The position numbers and the translations under genes were made by a program. From contig CM040126.1 of assembly GCA_022559845.1 (NCBI GenBank), positions 49,036,458 to 49,100,457 on the forward strand: DNA of 64,000 nucleotides, read 5' to 3'. Positions 1 through 11,552 of the stretch are shown here, piece after piece (the first letter of the stretch is position 1; every line of letters begins with the position of its first letter). Below the pieces are notes generated by a model. That model did no database searches and was not told where the DNA came from. It worked only from the letters and a program-made list of their open reading frames with translations. Source of the stretch: Amorphophallus konjac (taxonomy: Eukaryota; Streptophyta; Magnoliopsida; Alismatales; Araceae).

Positions 1-625
1 GAAAAGAGTCGGTGCACATTTGGCTTGTGCGAGACTGAACTCGGTGCAAAGTGGCATTTCATGCATTCTCGGGCTGGCATCATGTCGGTGCATGATCGCA
101 TTGCGTAGATTAAAGTCGGTGCATACTTGGCGTATGCGAGACCGAACTCGGTGCAAGTTGCATTTCATGCATTCTCACAGTCGGTGCAAGTCTACCATGT
201 GCTAACCAAGTCCGTGCAACTCTCGTTGCTGCAAGCACACAGCTCTGTGCAACTTTAGTTGATGCGAGCATTTAAGTCAGTGCATTAGTGTCATATGTCA
301 CCACACGGTCGGTACACATCTTCCATGTGCACTATGCTAGCTTGTGCATTTCTGCTCGTATGTCACCGAGGTTTGTGCATCGTTTCATGTCAATTGGGAT
401 TAGGTCGGTGCATATCTTATTTATGCATAAAGTGAGTCTGTGCATGTCTCACTGTAAGCACCCTGATGTATGTGGACATCTTCCATACATGCCCAAAGCA
501 TGTGCATATTTTCACACCGATTGCTATTGAGTTTGTGCATATTTTATGCTTGTGGTTATAATGTCAGTATACACTTTAGCTTGATGAAAACAAGGTCCAT
601 GCACATTAGTTCATATATGTCATTG
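1..625 (+). repeat. GTCGGTGCA / GTGCAC array in the U3 part of the LTR
   Basis: Degenerate units of roughly 30-45 bases recur around the core GTCGGTGCA or the palindrome GTGCAC, mixed with TGTGCATxTC forms. The same array is seen in the 3' LTR. It lies upstream of the TATA box, so it belongs to U3 and could act as a regulatory or chromatin element. Short ORFs across it are by-products of the repeat. Confidence 0.8.
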
Positions 626-863
626 AGTCTGTGCAATATTCATACCTGTTTAACTGTTAAATGTTTTGACATTTTAACCAGACAAATGTTCGTAACCTGT
701 TAAGAAAGGCACGTGATCCAAAGCGAACTGTCCCTGAAAGAAGTCGCCACGTGGATTCTCAGATTCAAATTTTGACACGTGGCTAATACATTCCTGAAGC
801 TTCTTGGCGGGAGTGTTCCCTCCACACGCATAGGGTGTGAGCTCGTGGGTCCCAGGCTAAAGA

Positions 864-872
864 TATATATAG
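864..872 (+). promoter_or_regulatory. TATA box of the 5' LTR
   Basis: TATATATAG is followed by a leader-like, purine-rich tract. The same box is conserved at 8594-8602 in the 3' LTR. Confidence 0.65.
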
Positions 873-1902
873 ATCCCTCTTCTGCTTTCAGATGGGCAGA
901 GCAAGAGTTACAGATGTGAAGATCAGAAGAAGAGAATTCAGAGAGCAGAGAAGAGAGAAAAAGAGAGATGAACCAGAGAGCAAGAAGAAGAGCCGACAGA
1001 GAGAAGAAAGAAGATAAAATGCAGTAGTATGAGAGTGCTGAGAAAGAGAGAGCTCGAGAGAGAAGAGAGAAGTGAGAGTGAAGCGGCTGAAGCAAATTGA
1101 AGATCTGATATCTGTTGGTTTCTGGATCAGATCCAGACCAACTTGCTCCTGCGAGAGCTACATTCTTGTGCTTTATTTCCAGCTTTCCATAGCTGAATTT
1201 TCTCATACATGTTTTTTTTAAACCTTTGTTTCAAGCTGTGTGGCAACGTTGCAGAGGATTGTTTCCTCTGGACAGCAAGCTGTGTTGCTCAGCGGGTGCA
1301 GATGATTGGTTCCTCTGGTCAGCAAGCTGTGATTGCTCAGCGGAAGCAAGCTGTGTTACTCAGCGGTTGTAGGCAAGCTGTGATGCCCAGCGGTTTAAGC
1401 TGTGTATCAACGGGAAGTCTCACTCTGGTTTGAGTGGGGGATGGACGTAGGTCTGCGGGCAGCAGACTGAACCATCTAAAAATCCCTTGTCCATCATGGT
1501 TTGATTGTCTTCTCTGATCCGCTAGATGTATGCTTAGGCTCGATCTGAATCTTCTGTCTAGCGAGGATTTTGGTTGCATATCGTTTATTTGATATTGATC
1601 TTGAGAGATTCACTTTGAATAGTTAATCATTGTTACTGGAGAGTGTTCAATTTGCTCAAGCCATCTGAGTGTTTTAGTTGCATTTGATCGCTTGATTGGA
1701 TTCGGTCAACTGCATAGATTTGCTCAGGAGCCTGCACTATAGCAGTCCAAAAGTTTGATTTAGCGCACCATTGACTCTCATATTCTGTAGAGTTTAACTC
1801 GATTTAATTCTGCATCGTTGTCCAGTATTGCTTTAATTAGGTAAAGTTTTGAAGAGGGATTCATTCACCCCCCCTCTGAATCGGGCTTAGCACCCTAACA
1901 AT

Positions 1903-1914
1903 TGGTATCAGAGC
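1903..1914 (+). other. Primer binding site (iMet tRNA type)
   Basis: TGGTATCAGAGC, complementary to the 3' end of plant initiator tRNA-Met, starts two bases after the LTR end at 1900. This fixes the LTR boundary and the plus orientation. Confidence 0.95.
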
Positions 1915-2032
1915 GGGTCTCTGACTTTCCAGATCCAATGATCTGCAGAGGATCCTGCTGCTTTCGGTGATTTACTGATTTCTGTTATCTTATTCTGGTG
2001 CATTACTCATCGAGCGCTTACTGTTTTAAAAT

Positions 2033-3659
2033 ATGTTTGATACAATGGGATCTTCCATAGTTTTTAATGGTTCTAACTTCGAGAAATGGTTAGGCAGTCT
2101 GTGCGGTATTATAAACTCTATAGATCCAAAACTGTGGAATCTCATTAAACATGGTCCACATGTTTTGCCTCGAGAGGAGAGTAAATGGTCCCAAAAGGAC
2201 AAACAAAAGAATAGTGAGAATATAAGAGTTCGGGACATTCTGTTGAATGCTGTAGATATTAATCTCATCTCTTCTATTCCTACCTGCAGGACTGCGAAGG
2301 ATATATGAGATTCAGTGATCATATTTCATGAGAATCAGAAATGTCTTATGGCTAGAGGAAGTACTTCAAGTAATGGAAACGAAGATCAGGTAAGTTCTGA
2401 ATCTGATTTTGATGAAATGACTGTTGATGATTTAAAAGAAATGTATGTTGAATTGTATGAAAAATATAGAAAAGTAAAATCTGAATGCAAAAAATTGAAA
2501 AAGAAACTGGATGCTAGCATGAGCCCATGTTTCGAAAATGTTGACTTTGAAGATCTGAGAGCTGAGAACAATTATTTGAAGAAACAATTAGAAAATCTTG
2601 ACGCTATCAAATCTGTAAATATAGAACTTTAGAAAGATATTGAAAATCTGAAAAGAGAATCTGAAACTGAAAATAATCAGAAGAATTCCAAATTTCCTTG
2701 TGAAAACTATGAAAAATTGAAGAATTCTTATGATAATTGCTTGTCTGAACTAAAGGAAAGACTTGGTTCGATTGATGATAATCAGGCTCATTTCAATAAT
2801 GTAGTTCAAAATGAAAAACCCTTGAATGATTTTGAGTGCGTTAGCTCTGAATTGAATGCTCCGAAGTATGAGAATGAATGTCTTAGGAAACAATGTGAAA
2901 AACACACAGCTGAAACAACTTACTCTGATAAATCAGTTTGTAATAAATGTCAATTTCTGAAGGAATTAAATGAAAGCTTTCACAGTGATTTAGAATGGCA
3001 TCAAAACTTAATTGCATCCTTGAGGAAAGAAAACAAAAATCCGTTGGATGAAAAACTGAAAACTGAACAAAGAGAGGAAAGGCTGAGTGAAGAGTTGAAT
3101 TCCAAATCTGATGACCATAGTGAACAGATTGAACAATTGAAATTAGAAAATGAGAGACTCAAATATCTCAACTCTGCAATTTCTGAAAAACTCTTAGCCT
3201 TAGAAAAGGGAAAAATTGTTTGTAATGAAGAATCTAAAAAACTGAGCAATCTGAAACAAGAAATTGAGAAATATAAAACTGCAAACAAAGTACTAAGTGA
3301 ATGTGTTAATTGTAGTGAACAGGAGATTGCTAGTTATGAAATTCACATTGTCTCTTTGGAAAATGAAATTTATGATCTAAAAGACTCTGTCGAGAACTCT
3401 CAAAGATGAAGAAAAGTCAAAAGATCCCTTGAATGATGAAGCAATTGAACAAAGAAAATGGGTGGGCTATGATTCTAGGATCAATAGTGCTACCTTTGTG
3501 CATAATTCAGATATAGCCAGCACTTCTGCATCCTCCTCAAAACAATCTGCTTATCAAAAAATTCAAACTGAAAACAAAAGTCAGAAAAATGAGAAGTCAT
3601 TTATTTTTGAATTCACGGCTCAGAGGAATCCTAAGCAAGCTACTGTTGAGAAAATTTAG
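2033..3659 (+). pseudogene. Copia/Sirevirus gag-like remnant, coiled-coil rich
   Basis: Translation in several pieces gives an N-terminal segment with FNGSNFEKW and PKLWNLI, like the start of Copia gag proteins. After a stop at the position of an expected Trp comes a CLMARGSTSS / SSESDFDEM segment of the kind that follows the zinc knuckle in Sirevirus gag. The rest (about 2400-3400) is a long Lys/Glu/Asn/Leu-rich coiled coil. Stops at about 2306, 2630 and 3406 and frame changes break it, so it is not translated as one protein. The usual capsid core between the N-terminus and CLMA is missing, probably deleted. In a functional relative this protein would assemble the particle. Confidence 0.75.
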
Positions 3660-3788
3660 AAACAAAGTAAAAATCTGAAAGTGCAAAAATAAAAGAAGAA
3701 TCAGAAAACACTTAAAAAGAATGACAAACTGCATGCAAACAATTCATAGGCTAAGAAATTCCCTGTTGTTAAAATAAACAACATTGAA

Positions 3789-4413
3789 TGTTTTTATTGT
3801 GGGAAATCTGGTCATATGATGAATAATTGTTTGATAATGGAGAAGGATGATTTGAATGTTGGTAGAATTCATGCAAGAAATTCTCATGCTAAGAAACCTT
3901 CTCATGTTAAAAAAAAAAAGAGTTTACTGCTTTTACTGTCATAAGATAGGTCACCTCATACATGAGTGTAGACAAATGGAACTAGATGACCTAGCTACTG
4001 TAGAAATGTATGCTAAACAACTCCATGATAAAGATCATGCAATTCCTAAAAAGAAATTCTATTACTATCATTGTGGCAAATTAGGCCACATTACTGCACA
4101 TTGCTTGCATGCACCAGGGAGTAACAGTCATCACAGATTTATGAAAACCCATGTGTATCAAAATGTTTTTGATAAGAATAAATCTGATTTTAGATAAAAG
4201 AGTTTTGCATGTTTTGAATGTGAAAAACCTGGCCATAGAGCAAATCAGTGCCGGTTGGCAGGTTTCAGAAAACAGATCTCTCATGTGTATAATAATAGAA
4301 ACTTCAATGTCCATGCTCATAGATTTAATGATCACAATAATGTGCATAAAAAGAATTTGAAATTTGTTACTTGTCATTGCTGTGAATAGTTTGGACATTC
4401 AATGTCCAACTGT
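3789..4413 (+). pseudogene. Tandem array of five CCHC zinc knuckles (gag nucleocapsid remnant)
   Basis: Five knuckles of the form C-x2-C-x4-H-x4-C lie at 3789-3830, 3928-3969, about 4063-4104, 4210-4251 and 4372-4413, about 135-160 bases apart. The first is in a different frame from the other four, which share one frame. The third has lost its first Cys (Tyr there). A TAA at 4195-4197 separates knuckles 3 and 4, and a TAG lies inside knuckle 5. Zinc knuckles bind RNA in gag proteins, and most Copia gags have one. The regular spacing suggests local duplication of a knuckle plus linker before decay. Confidence 0.8.
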
Positions 4414-6780
4414 AAGCTGATGGATCTTGATGATTTTTTAGCTCAAAAAAAGCTGAAAGCACCCTTTAGAGGTGTCACTCACTCTGCAGGACCCAAGACA
4501 TCTTGGGTATCTGTTGGAACAAAATAATCTGCCACTTTGCAGGTGTGCCTTGGAATGAAATAAAGGGGGTTAATAAACCAAGGCACTCAAGAATGAAAAC
4601 CCCATGATTGCACTCTTCAGGTCAGTTCTGAAAACTCTGTTTAAATTCTATCTTTCGAATTAGTGTGTTTTAAATGGCTGCACATAGTGATAATTCCTTG
4701 AACATCTTCTAGCTAAAATTTCTTTGATAGTCTGAAATGCACATGGAAATAATTGTATTTTGTCTCTGAATGCATTGCATATCTTTGTCACGATGCATGA
4801 TTTGTCAATTTCCCTACATGTTGAGTATTGCACACATTACAGTCAGTCAGGGGGAATCAAAGCAATTCTTGTGTATCATGCATACTTGTCTAGGCTAATT
4901 CCCTGCATATTTTTCATGTCTTTCATGAGTGATTAATGCACGTGTATACATGTAGTAAATTGCATAGCATTTCATTAATTTTGAAAACACCAAAAAGAAT
5001 GTTAAGTGCGTGCATTCATGTCATCTTTCTTTAGAACAAGTTCCCTGCATGGTCCTTTTTGTTGCATATGATGGTCCAATGCATTCAGCTAGGGGGAGTT
5101 AACCCATGTGCATATATGATTGCATATCATCATATTAAAATTTTCAAAAAGATTGACTCATTGCATATAGCCAGAGGGAGCATATTCATTTCATATATTT
5201 CTCATTGACTGAAACTTCTCTGCCTAGCAAGCCTGACTGTTCTACCTCACATCTCTTGCTAGTGACTCACATCCATTTGACTCCAGTCAATTCCAGCTGT
5301 CTCCATCAATTCCTTGGACCCATTTTCTAGTATCACTATGGGCTGTTCTCACTATTGATGATTAAGTCAGTACTGGGTGCTTGCTGTGTTTTCTCTTGTC
5401 AAAATGACCTGACTAATATTGTTCTTCGTTGTGAATTCTGAAGAATTCTTCTGCTTTTTGATTGATGCTGCTTTGATCACACTATGTGCAAGCCTAAACC
5501 TCACAAATGCTTTCATGACAACAGATCATTGTTTATGCTGATGATAGTTGTTTAGATATATTGATTGAACTGATCTTGAAGAAATTTAAATTTATGTACC
5601 TTGTTTATAGATCTGAAACCTTAAAAGAAACTCCTATCATACAGGTTTAAGAATGTCTACTGATTTAAACTGGTGTAAGTCTAATGTCTTCTTGAATTTG
5701 TATTTGAAAGACTTGAAAGTATCTGAATCACAAGTTTTAATAAATTTTAACCAACCGTTTCATGTAATCTCTGGACTAAATCTCCTGAAATCTAAAAATT
5801 TGAAATTAAGGCTACTTTGATTGAGATACATGTTGGTAGTATTGTTCTTAAACATTAAATCTGTCTAAAGTTGACTAAAAAGAAAGACAAAAATCAGAGC
5901 AATGACTTTGATCACTGAGAAACTGGGTTCTCTTTCAAAGAAATGGAGTAAACCCATGTCATGAAGTGCCACAGTTATCTCTGGTATAAAAATAATTGAA
6001 AAATCTGACAGAGCAATGACATAATTGTGTTGAGAAATTGGGGATTCCTGCCTCTAATCAAGGAGTCTCCTTATGTAAAAAGACACTTCTATTGCTAACT
6101 CTGTTCTCATAATTGAGAGGCAATACAGTTATCACACTGGGTCACTTCACCTGAGACGTGTTGTGCCTCATGTAAAAAGGTGTTGATCAACTAAGATTGC
6201 TCAGGAAAATAAGTTGCTGAACAATAGAAAAATTCAAAAAATCCCTGTAAAATAGTTAACTTCACATACCATTGTGGGTGTTTAACCTCAATACTGCAAT
6301 GTGTAACTCCTAAAGGAGTCATCAATTGAGTAAGATGGAAGAGGACTAAACTGGAATATTATATGAATAATTGGTTCACCTTTATTAAAACTCAGTTTCA
6401 GATATGAGTATTGAATATAATTGACAAATTTGGTATACATCACGCTTAAACCCGTTTTATCATGAAGTTTAATTCATAACCCCATGTGACAGGAGAGTCT
6501 ATCTATACCTGGGTTTATAACAATGGTACCTGCTATAAAATTCTTCTGATTAGTTGCACTATTGACAACTTCATCAACTTGCATATAAGTTTCCTAATCA
6601 TCACTTGAACCTGCTCATTGTTTCAGCTGAATTGTTCTTGAAAGACGTTTCTTCACTCTATTCTTGACATACTCCTTCCATACATTCTTCAAAGTCTTGT
6701 TTCATTCTGATCAAGGAGCATTGTCTTGCCTTCAGGAGAGGATAGGTGTTGAAGTAGACTACATTTATTCCGTCTTAAAA
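4414..6780 (+). other. ORF-poor internal region of the Sirevirus-like element
   Basis: About 2.4 kb is AT-rich and has no reading frame with pol motifs on either strand. GGGGGA-type purine tracts already appear near 4850 and 5093. It is the place where pol would be in an autonomous relative. Nothing else is recognisable. Confidence 0.6.
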
Positions 6781-7062
6781 GGGGGAGGATTGATGCTTAA
6801 TTGTCTAACTGCCCCTGTGCTTGTTGATTGTATTCCTTTTTTCAGGGGGAGTTTCATGTATGATTGAATATGTGGTGTCATATTGCACTTTGGGGGAGAA
6901 TAGCTTTTATGTGCTTTCATGTAGTCAAAGGGGGAGATGTTATATCAATCCTTTCATACATGCTTATTTTTCTCTCTTAAACTATTTTCTTTTTGATGAA
7001 GTCAAAGGGGGAGAATAGTTCAGTGTGACTCATAATGTTGCCATCATCAAAAAGGAGGAGAT
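6781..7062 (+). other. Cluster of polypurine tracts before the 3' LTR
   Basis: GGGGGAG-type tracts occur near 6781, 6843, 6892, 6929 and 7007, and the last one, AAAAAGGAGGAG, abuts the LTR. Multiple polypurine tracts are an established Sirevirus feature. The tract nearest the LTR is GGAGGAG rather than GGGGGAG. Confidence 0.75.
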
Positions 7063-8866
7063 TGTTGTGCCCCTGTGGTTTTGATGATAGCAAACACTAT
7101 GAGTCACCATGTGTCTGCATATGAAAGTATTGATGATAGCAAACACTATGAGTCACCATGTGTCTTCATATGAAAGATTGAATGATGTTGCACTAATGAG
7201 GATTGCTTGCTGCATACACACATTCAAAGTATCCATATTGCTTTTGTAATGCACACACACTCAGAGGGTCCATGCATACTTAATGAAGTAGATAGAAAGT
7301 GTCGATATTCATCGTGCATATGTCATAACTCTGTCTGAACATTAGGCTAGTGTATATGTTCAGGGTCAGTGCACCTCTTGGTGTAGTCTGTTGGTCTGTG
7401 TACATGAAGACCGTGCATAAACTGCTAAACTTGGTGCATTAGCTCATATGCATTTTAGGGTCAAGGTTCGTGCATATCTCAGTTAGGCTGCACAACAAAG
7501 TCAGTTCATGTCACTGTTCATGTGCATCTAGGTCTGTGCATTCAAGTCCGTGCACATTGCCTTGGCAGATGCAAGTCGGTGCACATCATAAGTGACCGAG
7601 CATAAGTTCGGTGCAACCCTTGTTGGTGCACACTAGATAGGTCGGCGCAAGGTATGCTTTGCACGCACCAAGTCGGTGCATTCTCTTGGCCGCTCACACA
7701 CAAGGTCGATGCAGAATTCCATTTTGTGTAGAAAAGAGTCGGCACACATTTGGCTTGTGCGAGACCAAACTCGGTGCAAAGTGGCATTTCATGCATTCTC
7801 GGGCTGGCATCATGTCAGTGCAAGATCGCATTGCGTAGATTAAAGTCGGTGCATACTTGGCGTGTGCGAGACCAAACTCGGTGCAAGTTGCATTTCATGC
7901 ATTCTCACAGTCGGTGCAAGTCTACCGTGTGCTAACCAAGTCCGTGCAACTCTCGTTGCTACAAGCACACAGCTCTGTGCAACTTTAGTTGCTGCGAGCA
8001 GTTAAGTCAATGCATCAGTGTCATATGTCACCACACGGTCAGTGCACATCTTCCCTGTGCATTATGCTAGCTTGTGCATTTCTGCTCGTATATCACCGAT
8101 GTTTGTGCATCGTTTCATGTCAATTGGGATTAGGTCGGTGCATATCTTCTTTATGCATAAAGTGACTATGTGCATGTCTCACTGTAAGCACCCCGATGTC
8201 TGTGGACATCTTCCATACATGCCCAAAGCCTGTGCATATTTTCACACCGATTGCTATTGGGTTTGTGCATATTTTATGCTAGTGGTTATAATGTCAGTAT
8301 ACACTTTAGCTTGATGAAAACAAGGTCCATGCACATTAGTTCATGTACGTCATTGAGTCTGTGCAATATTCATACCTGTTTAACTGTTAAATGTTTTGAC
8401 ATTTTAACAGGACAAATGTTCGTGACCTGTTAAGAAAGGCACGTGATCCAAAGCGAACTGTCCCTGAAAGAAGTCGCCTCGTGGATTCTCAGATCCAGAT
8501 TTTGACACGTGGCTAATACATTCCTGAAGCTTCTTGGCGAGAGTGTTCCCTCCACACGCCTAGGGTGTGAGCTTGTGGGTCCCATGCTAAAGATATATAT
8601 AGATCCCTCTTCTGCGTTCAGATGGGCAGAGCAAGAGTTACAGTTGCATTTGATCGCTTGATTGGATTTGGTCAACTGCATATATTTGCTCAGAAGTCTG
8701 CACTATAGCAGTCCAACTGTTTCATTTAGCGCACCATTGACTCTCATATTCTGTAGAGTTTAACTCGATTTAATTCCACATCTTTGTCCAGTATTGCTTT
8801 AATTGGGCAAAGTTTTGAAGAGGTATTCATTCACCCCCTCTCTGAATCGGTCTTAGCACCCTAACA
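7063..8866 (+). repeat. 3' LTR of the Sirevirus-like element, internally deleted
   Basis: It starts TGTTGTGCCCCTGTGG after the last polypurine tract and ends CTAACA. It is 1804 bases long. Compared with the 5' LTR it lacks 5' positions 914-1677 (about 764 bases), and the junction lies at about 8643. The array core, TATA box (8594-8602) and last 220 bases are conserved. A few dozen small differences from the 5' copy show that the element is not recent. Confidence 0.9.
7370..8360 (+). repeat. GTCGGTGCA / GTGCAC array, 3' LTR copy
   Basis: This is the full-length version of the array seen at 1-625. About 25 degenerate units with the cores GTCGGTGCA, TCGGTGCAA or GTGCAC run through U3 up to about 230 bases before the TATA box. 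Confidence 0.8.
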
Positions 8867-9685
8867 TAAGCAAAGTAGAAAAAACATTCTTCTCTGTTCA
8901 TCAAACTCTGGTGTACATCAGGTAGGCCGCAGCCAATACAATATGTATGTACATCAAAGGAAAATTACCTCCATTGGTACTATGACACGAGCAAAACGCT
9001 CGGCCAACTCGGTAAGCACTCATGCGTCCAGTCACTGACTCTGCCCCGTGCGAAAACTGGCTCGGACAAAGGATAGCTGACCCCGTTGGTTTCAGAAGCT
9101 CAGAGGAATGGTGCCAAAGGGATTGGAAGGACAACAAAAAAAAGAGAGAGAAGAAAAAGGAAAAACAAGATAAGGCCTCCCCTGCCAACTCTTTGGAACG
9201 AGAACGGAAGCCGAACAGAAAGTAAGCACCCTCAAGTGGTGCGAACAAGGAAAGAGGAAAGGAGGGGCTGGGTGAATAGAAAGGAGGAAGCTTAAAGAGC
9301 TCCCCCTCACGATTAGGATGGTGTCGATGGGTCAGGGACAGGAAGGTGACATGCTCCAGCATGTCGAACCCTCTCCCGAACTGACCTCCGACTGTCGAAC
9401 CCTCTTCCAAACTAAAACAGCAGGAGCTTCCCTCCTACCACCGTCTGCATCATCGTCTTCTGAAGCGCCTTCCATTCCCCGCCGAGATCGACAGCACAGC
9501 GCTTCATGGAAAGGGAAAAGGGAGAAACCGCCAGGGATGGCCTTAAGCGATGGAAGAAGGAGGAGACGCCCCTCGGACCCTTTATAGGCCGAAGGGGGAG
9601 CTGATCGCCTTAAATGACTCTCCCCTTAAAAACACGCAAAAGGAGCCTTCCCTGAGATGGTTACCTCATTTCCCAACATCCCCCT
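8867..9685. other. Unassigned flank between two retrotransposons
   Basis: This 0.8-kb piece continues at 19787 once the Tat-like insertion is removed. On the minus strand a CCTATAAAGG TATA-like box lies near 9580, followed by T/C-rich sequence, but no protein family is recognisable. By position it probably belongs to the older Tat-type element that holds the antisense gene at 20059-35181, as spacer beyond the 3' end of that gene. Confidence 0.35.
9681..9685. repeat. Target-site duplication, left copy (CCCCT)
   Basis: CCCCT directly precedes the TGTAGACACG terminus and is repeated exactly at 19782-19786 after the opposite terminus. Confidence 0.95.
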
Positions 9686-9887
9686 TGTAGACACGCCAAA
9701 ATTGACATTATTTTTGAGTATATTTCATATCGCTCTGCGATGCCCCATTTGACCCTCAAATCAGCTTATTTGAGTGGTTTTCCCACTTTTCATGGATTTC
9801 CCCTGATTTCTCCTATTTTTCCCCATTTATCTCCTTTTTCCTATTTTTCTGGATTTTCTGGGCATTTATCTCTATCTTTTTTGAATT

Positions 9888-10320
9888 CACGCCCTCATCA
9901 GGGGCGTGTTTTTGAAACACGACCTTGTCTAATGCGTTTTCTCCCATTTTATCCATTTCTCCCCCATTTTTATCTATTTTATGAATTTTCTAAAATTCAC
10001 GACCTTGGTAAGGGCGTGTTTTCTTCAAAACATGACTTAACCAAGGGCGTTTCTTAAAGAAAGGACGACCTCACCTGAGGGCGTTAATTCTTCTAGGTTT
10101 GACCGACTTCCCCATTTGAGCTCTTGAAATTAACGCCCTTCTCAGGGGCGTGTTTTTAAACGTGGCTTTAATTAAGGCGTGTTTTACATTTTTCAAATAT
10201 GGGGAGTTTTTATTGCTAAATTTGATTTTTGAGAAACGCCCTTGTGCAGGGCGTGTTTTTGAGAAACGCCCTATGGTAGGTCGTCAATTCATTAATTGAC
10301 GCCCTTACCTAAGGCGTGTT
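9888..10320 (+). repeat. CGCCC...GGGCG hairpin array in U3
   Basis: About ten units follow the scheme [A/C]ACGCCCT, 4-8 variable bases, then AGGGGCGTG, usually followed by TTTT. Examples start at 9888, 10132, 10235 and 10299. Stems are 6-9 bases and loops differ between units, so the inverted-repeat arms are conserved while the loops are not. The array lies upstream of the putative TATA box. Confidence 0.85.
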
Positions 10321-10452
10321 TTACCTTCTGGCTTCGCAGCCCTTTCCCCAGAGAGTCCTTGCCTCGTTAGACTCCTCCCCTATTTTGGGCTCTGGCCCAT
10401 TCTTATCATTTCCCTCGGTAGGACTCTTGCCTTCCTATCTCTTCATCCGATT

Positions 10453-10460
10453 CTATTTAA
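10453..10460 (+). promoter_or_regulatory. Putative TATA box of the Tat-like 5' LTR
   Basis: CTATTTAA precedes a C/T-rich stretch. It is conserved at 18954-18961 in the 3' LTR. No transcript evidence is available. Confidence 0.4.
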
Positions 10461-11278
10461 TGGAGGGATTGCCTCTGTTAACAGGTTGGACTCTCCCCCT
10501 TCCTTCCCCTCCGCTGTCTTCTTCTGTTGCTCCCTCAGTTCTTCTTCTGGTTCTGTTTTATTTTCTTTGGCTTTGTTTTCCTTTTTCTTTTCCTTCGCAG
10601 GTTGCTGTTGCTCGGCTAAGGAGAGGCTCCATTGCTTCATCAAGTCTTCATCCTATCGGAAGTTCTTTCCCCATTGAATATCGAAGCCAAAAGCAACAGG
10701 CTCCTTTGTTCTTTTATTTTTATTATTCTTTTATTGCATCGTTACATACATGCATATTCATAGTATTCATTTCCTTTAACTCAACCACGTTGAGGCTTTC
10801 CCCACAGTGCATCTCTTGCGCTCTTTCCCTTATTCCTATCTTATATCATCTTTTGCATGCATTCATCATATCTCCCCACACCCTCTTTGCATAGGGGTTT
10901 AAGGGCAACCACCCTTAAGGTGTGTTCTTAATCATATTTTCATGATCATATCTTTAATAAGAATTTGATGCTACACTCACCATATTTCTAATTCATATGT
11001 TTTTATTGGCGTTTGTCTTTGTTTACAAGGGTAATCAAGAAAGAGGAACTCTCTTCGTCGGCCGGCCGATTTGAAGAGAAAGGAGCACTCACAATCCCCG
11101 CACTTAAAGGTATTTTTCGCGATCTCTCCCATGCTTTCATTGTTATATTTTTGAGGCCTCGTGTCTCTGGCGATCACAAACTCCTCTTGTGCACCTCGTG
11201 CATGTTTTTCTCCACATTATTGATTATTGCTTATTATTAATATTTTTCTTAAGTGGATTTTTTTAATTAAGATCTACA

Positions 11279-11300
11279 AATTGGCGATCACGGTGGGACA
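11279..11300 (+). other. Primer binding site region of the Tat-like element
   Basis: AATTGGCGATCACGGTGGGA follows the 5' LTR directly. TTGGCG-type sites are typical of Tat-like plant Gypsy elements. The matching tRNA was not identified. Confidence 0.6.
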
Positions 11301-11552
11301 CTTTGTGTTCTTCTTTCATTACCCCTTTCCCTTTGGTACCCTCGGTACCCTTTCCTTTGTGCCCCTCGGGCATCCTCCATTGGCTTTGCACTCTCCCACT
11401 TGTGATTTGTTAGTTTGATAGGTTTTTCTTTAGAAATTCCATTTATTCCAATTCTTTGATGAGCATGCTTATTTTATTGATTGCCATGATGCTGTGATTG
11501 TCTGTGAGTGTTAATATTGCTGGCCGTGAAGGGTTCCTGGAGAACATGAATT

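Larger units (their letters stand above)
1..1900 (+). repeat. 5' LTR (partial) of the Sirevirus-like element
   Basis: Base 1 aligns with base 7731 of the 3' LTR, so about 668 bases of this LTR lie outside the window. It ends in CTAACA immediately before the primer binding site. It holds a GTCGGTGCA-rich array, a TATA box near 864 and about 760 bases (914-1677) that are missing from the 3' copy. The inferred full length is about 2.57 kb. A purine-rich stretch at 940-1080 and CAGCAAGCTGTG-type repeats at 1270-1400 lie in the transcribed part. Confidence 0.88.
1..8866 (+). mobile_element. Sirevirus-like non-autonomous Copia element, 5' end outside window
   Basis: The sequence shows two matching long terminal repeats (1-1900, cut by the window edge, and 7063-8866), an iMet-type primer binding site, a broken gag-like region with coiled coils and zinc knuckles, repeated polypurine tracts and a 3' LTR that starts TGTTGTG and ends CTAACA. 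No protease, integrase, reverse transcriptase or RNase H motif can be found between gag and the 3' LTR. Multiple polypurine tracts and a coiled-coil gag are known Sirevirus traits. A gag-only internal domain makes this a TR-GAG-like, non-autonomous derivative that would need enzymes from a relative. The expected 3' target duplication would start TAAGC at 8867, but the other copy is outside the window. Confidence 0.85.
9686..11278 (+). repeat. 5' LTR of the Tat-like element
   Basis: It is 1593 bases long, TG...CA, and nearly identical to 18187-19781. It carries ten hairpin units at 9888-10320, a TATTTAA box at 10453-10460, a polypyrimidine tract at 10490-10600 and a conserved GGCCGGCCGA block near 11060. 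Confidence 0.95.

Noticed and set aside
700..1206. 168-codon minus-strand ORF in the Sirevirus LTR
   Set aside because: It is Ser/Leu-rich only because of the purine-rich leader on the plus strand, and it is interrupted by the deletion in the 3' LTR copy.
1903..1914. Part of a tRNA-Met gene
   Set aside because: Only the 12-base primer complement is present next to an LTR end; there is no cloverleaf.
8901..9410. 169-codon minus-strand ORF as a host gene
   Set aside because: It is Phe/Ser/Leu-rich low-complexity, has no recognisable motif and lies in flank between transposons.
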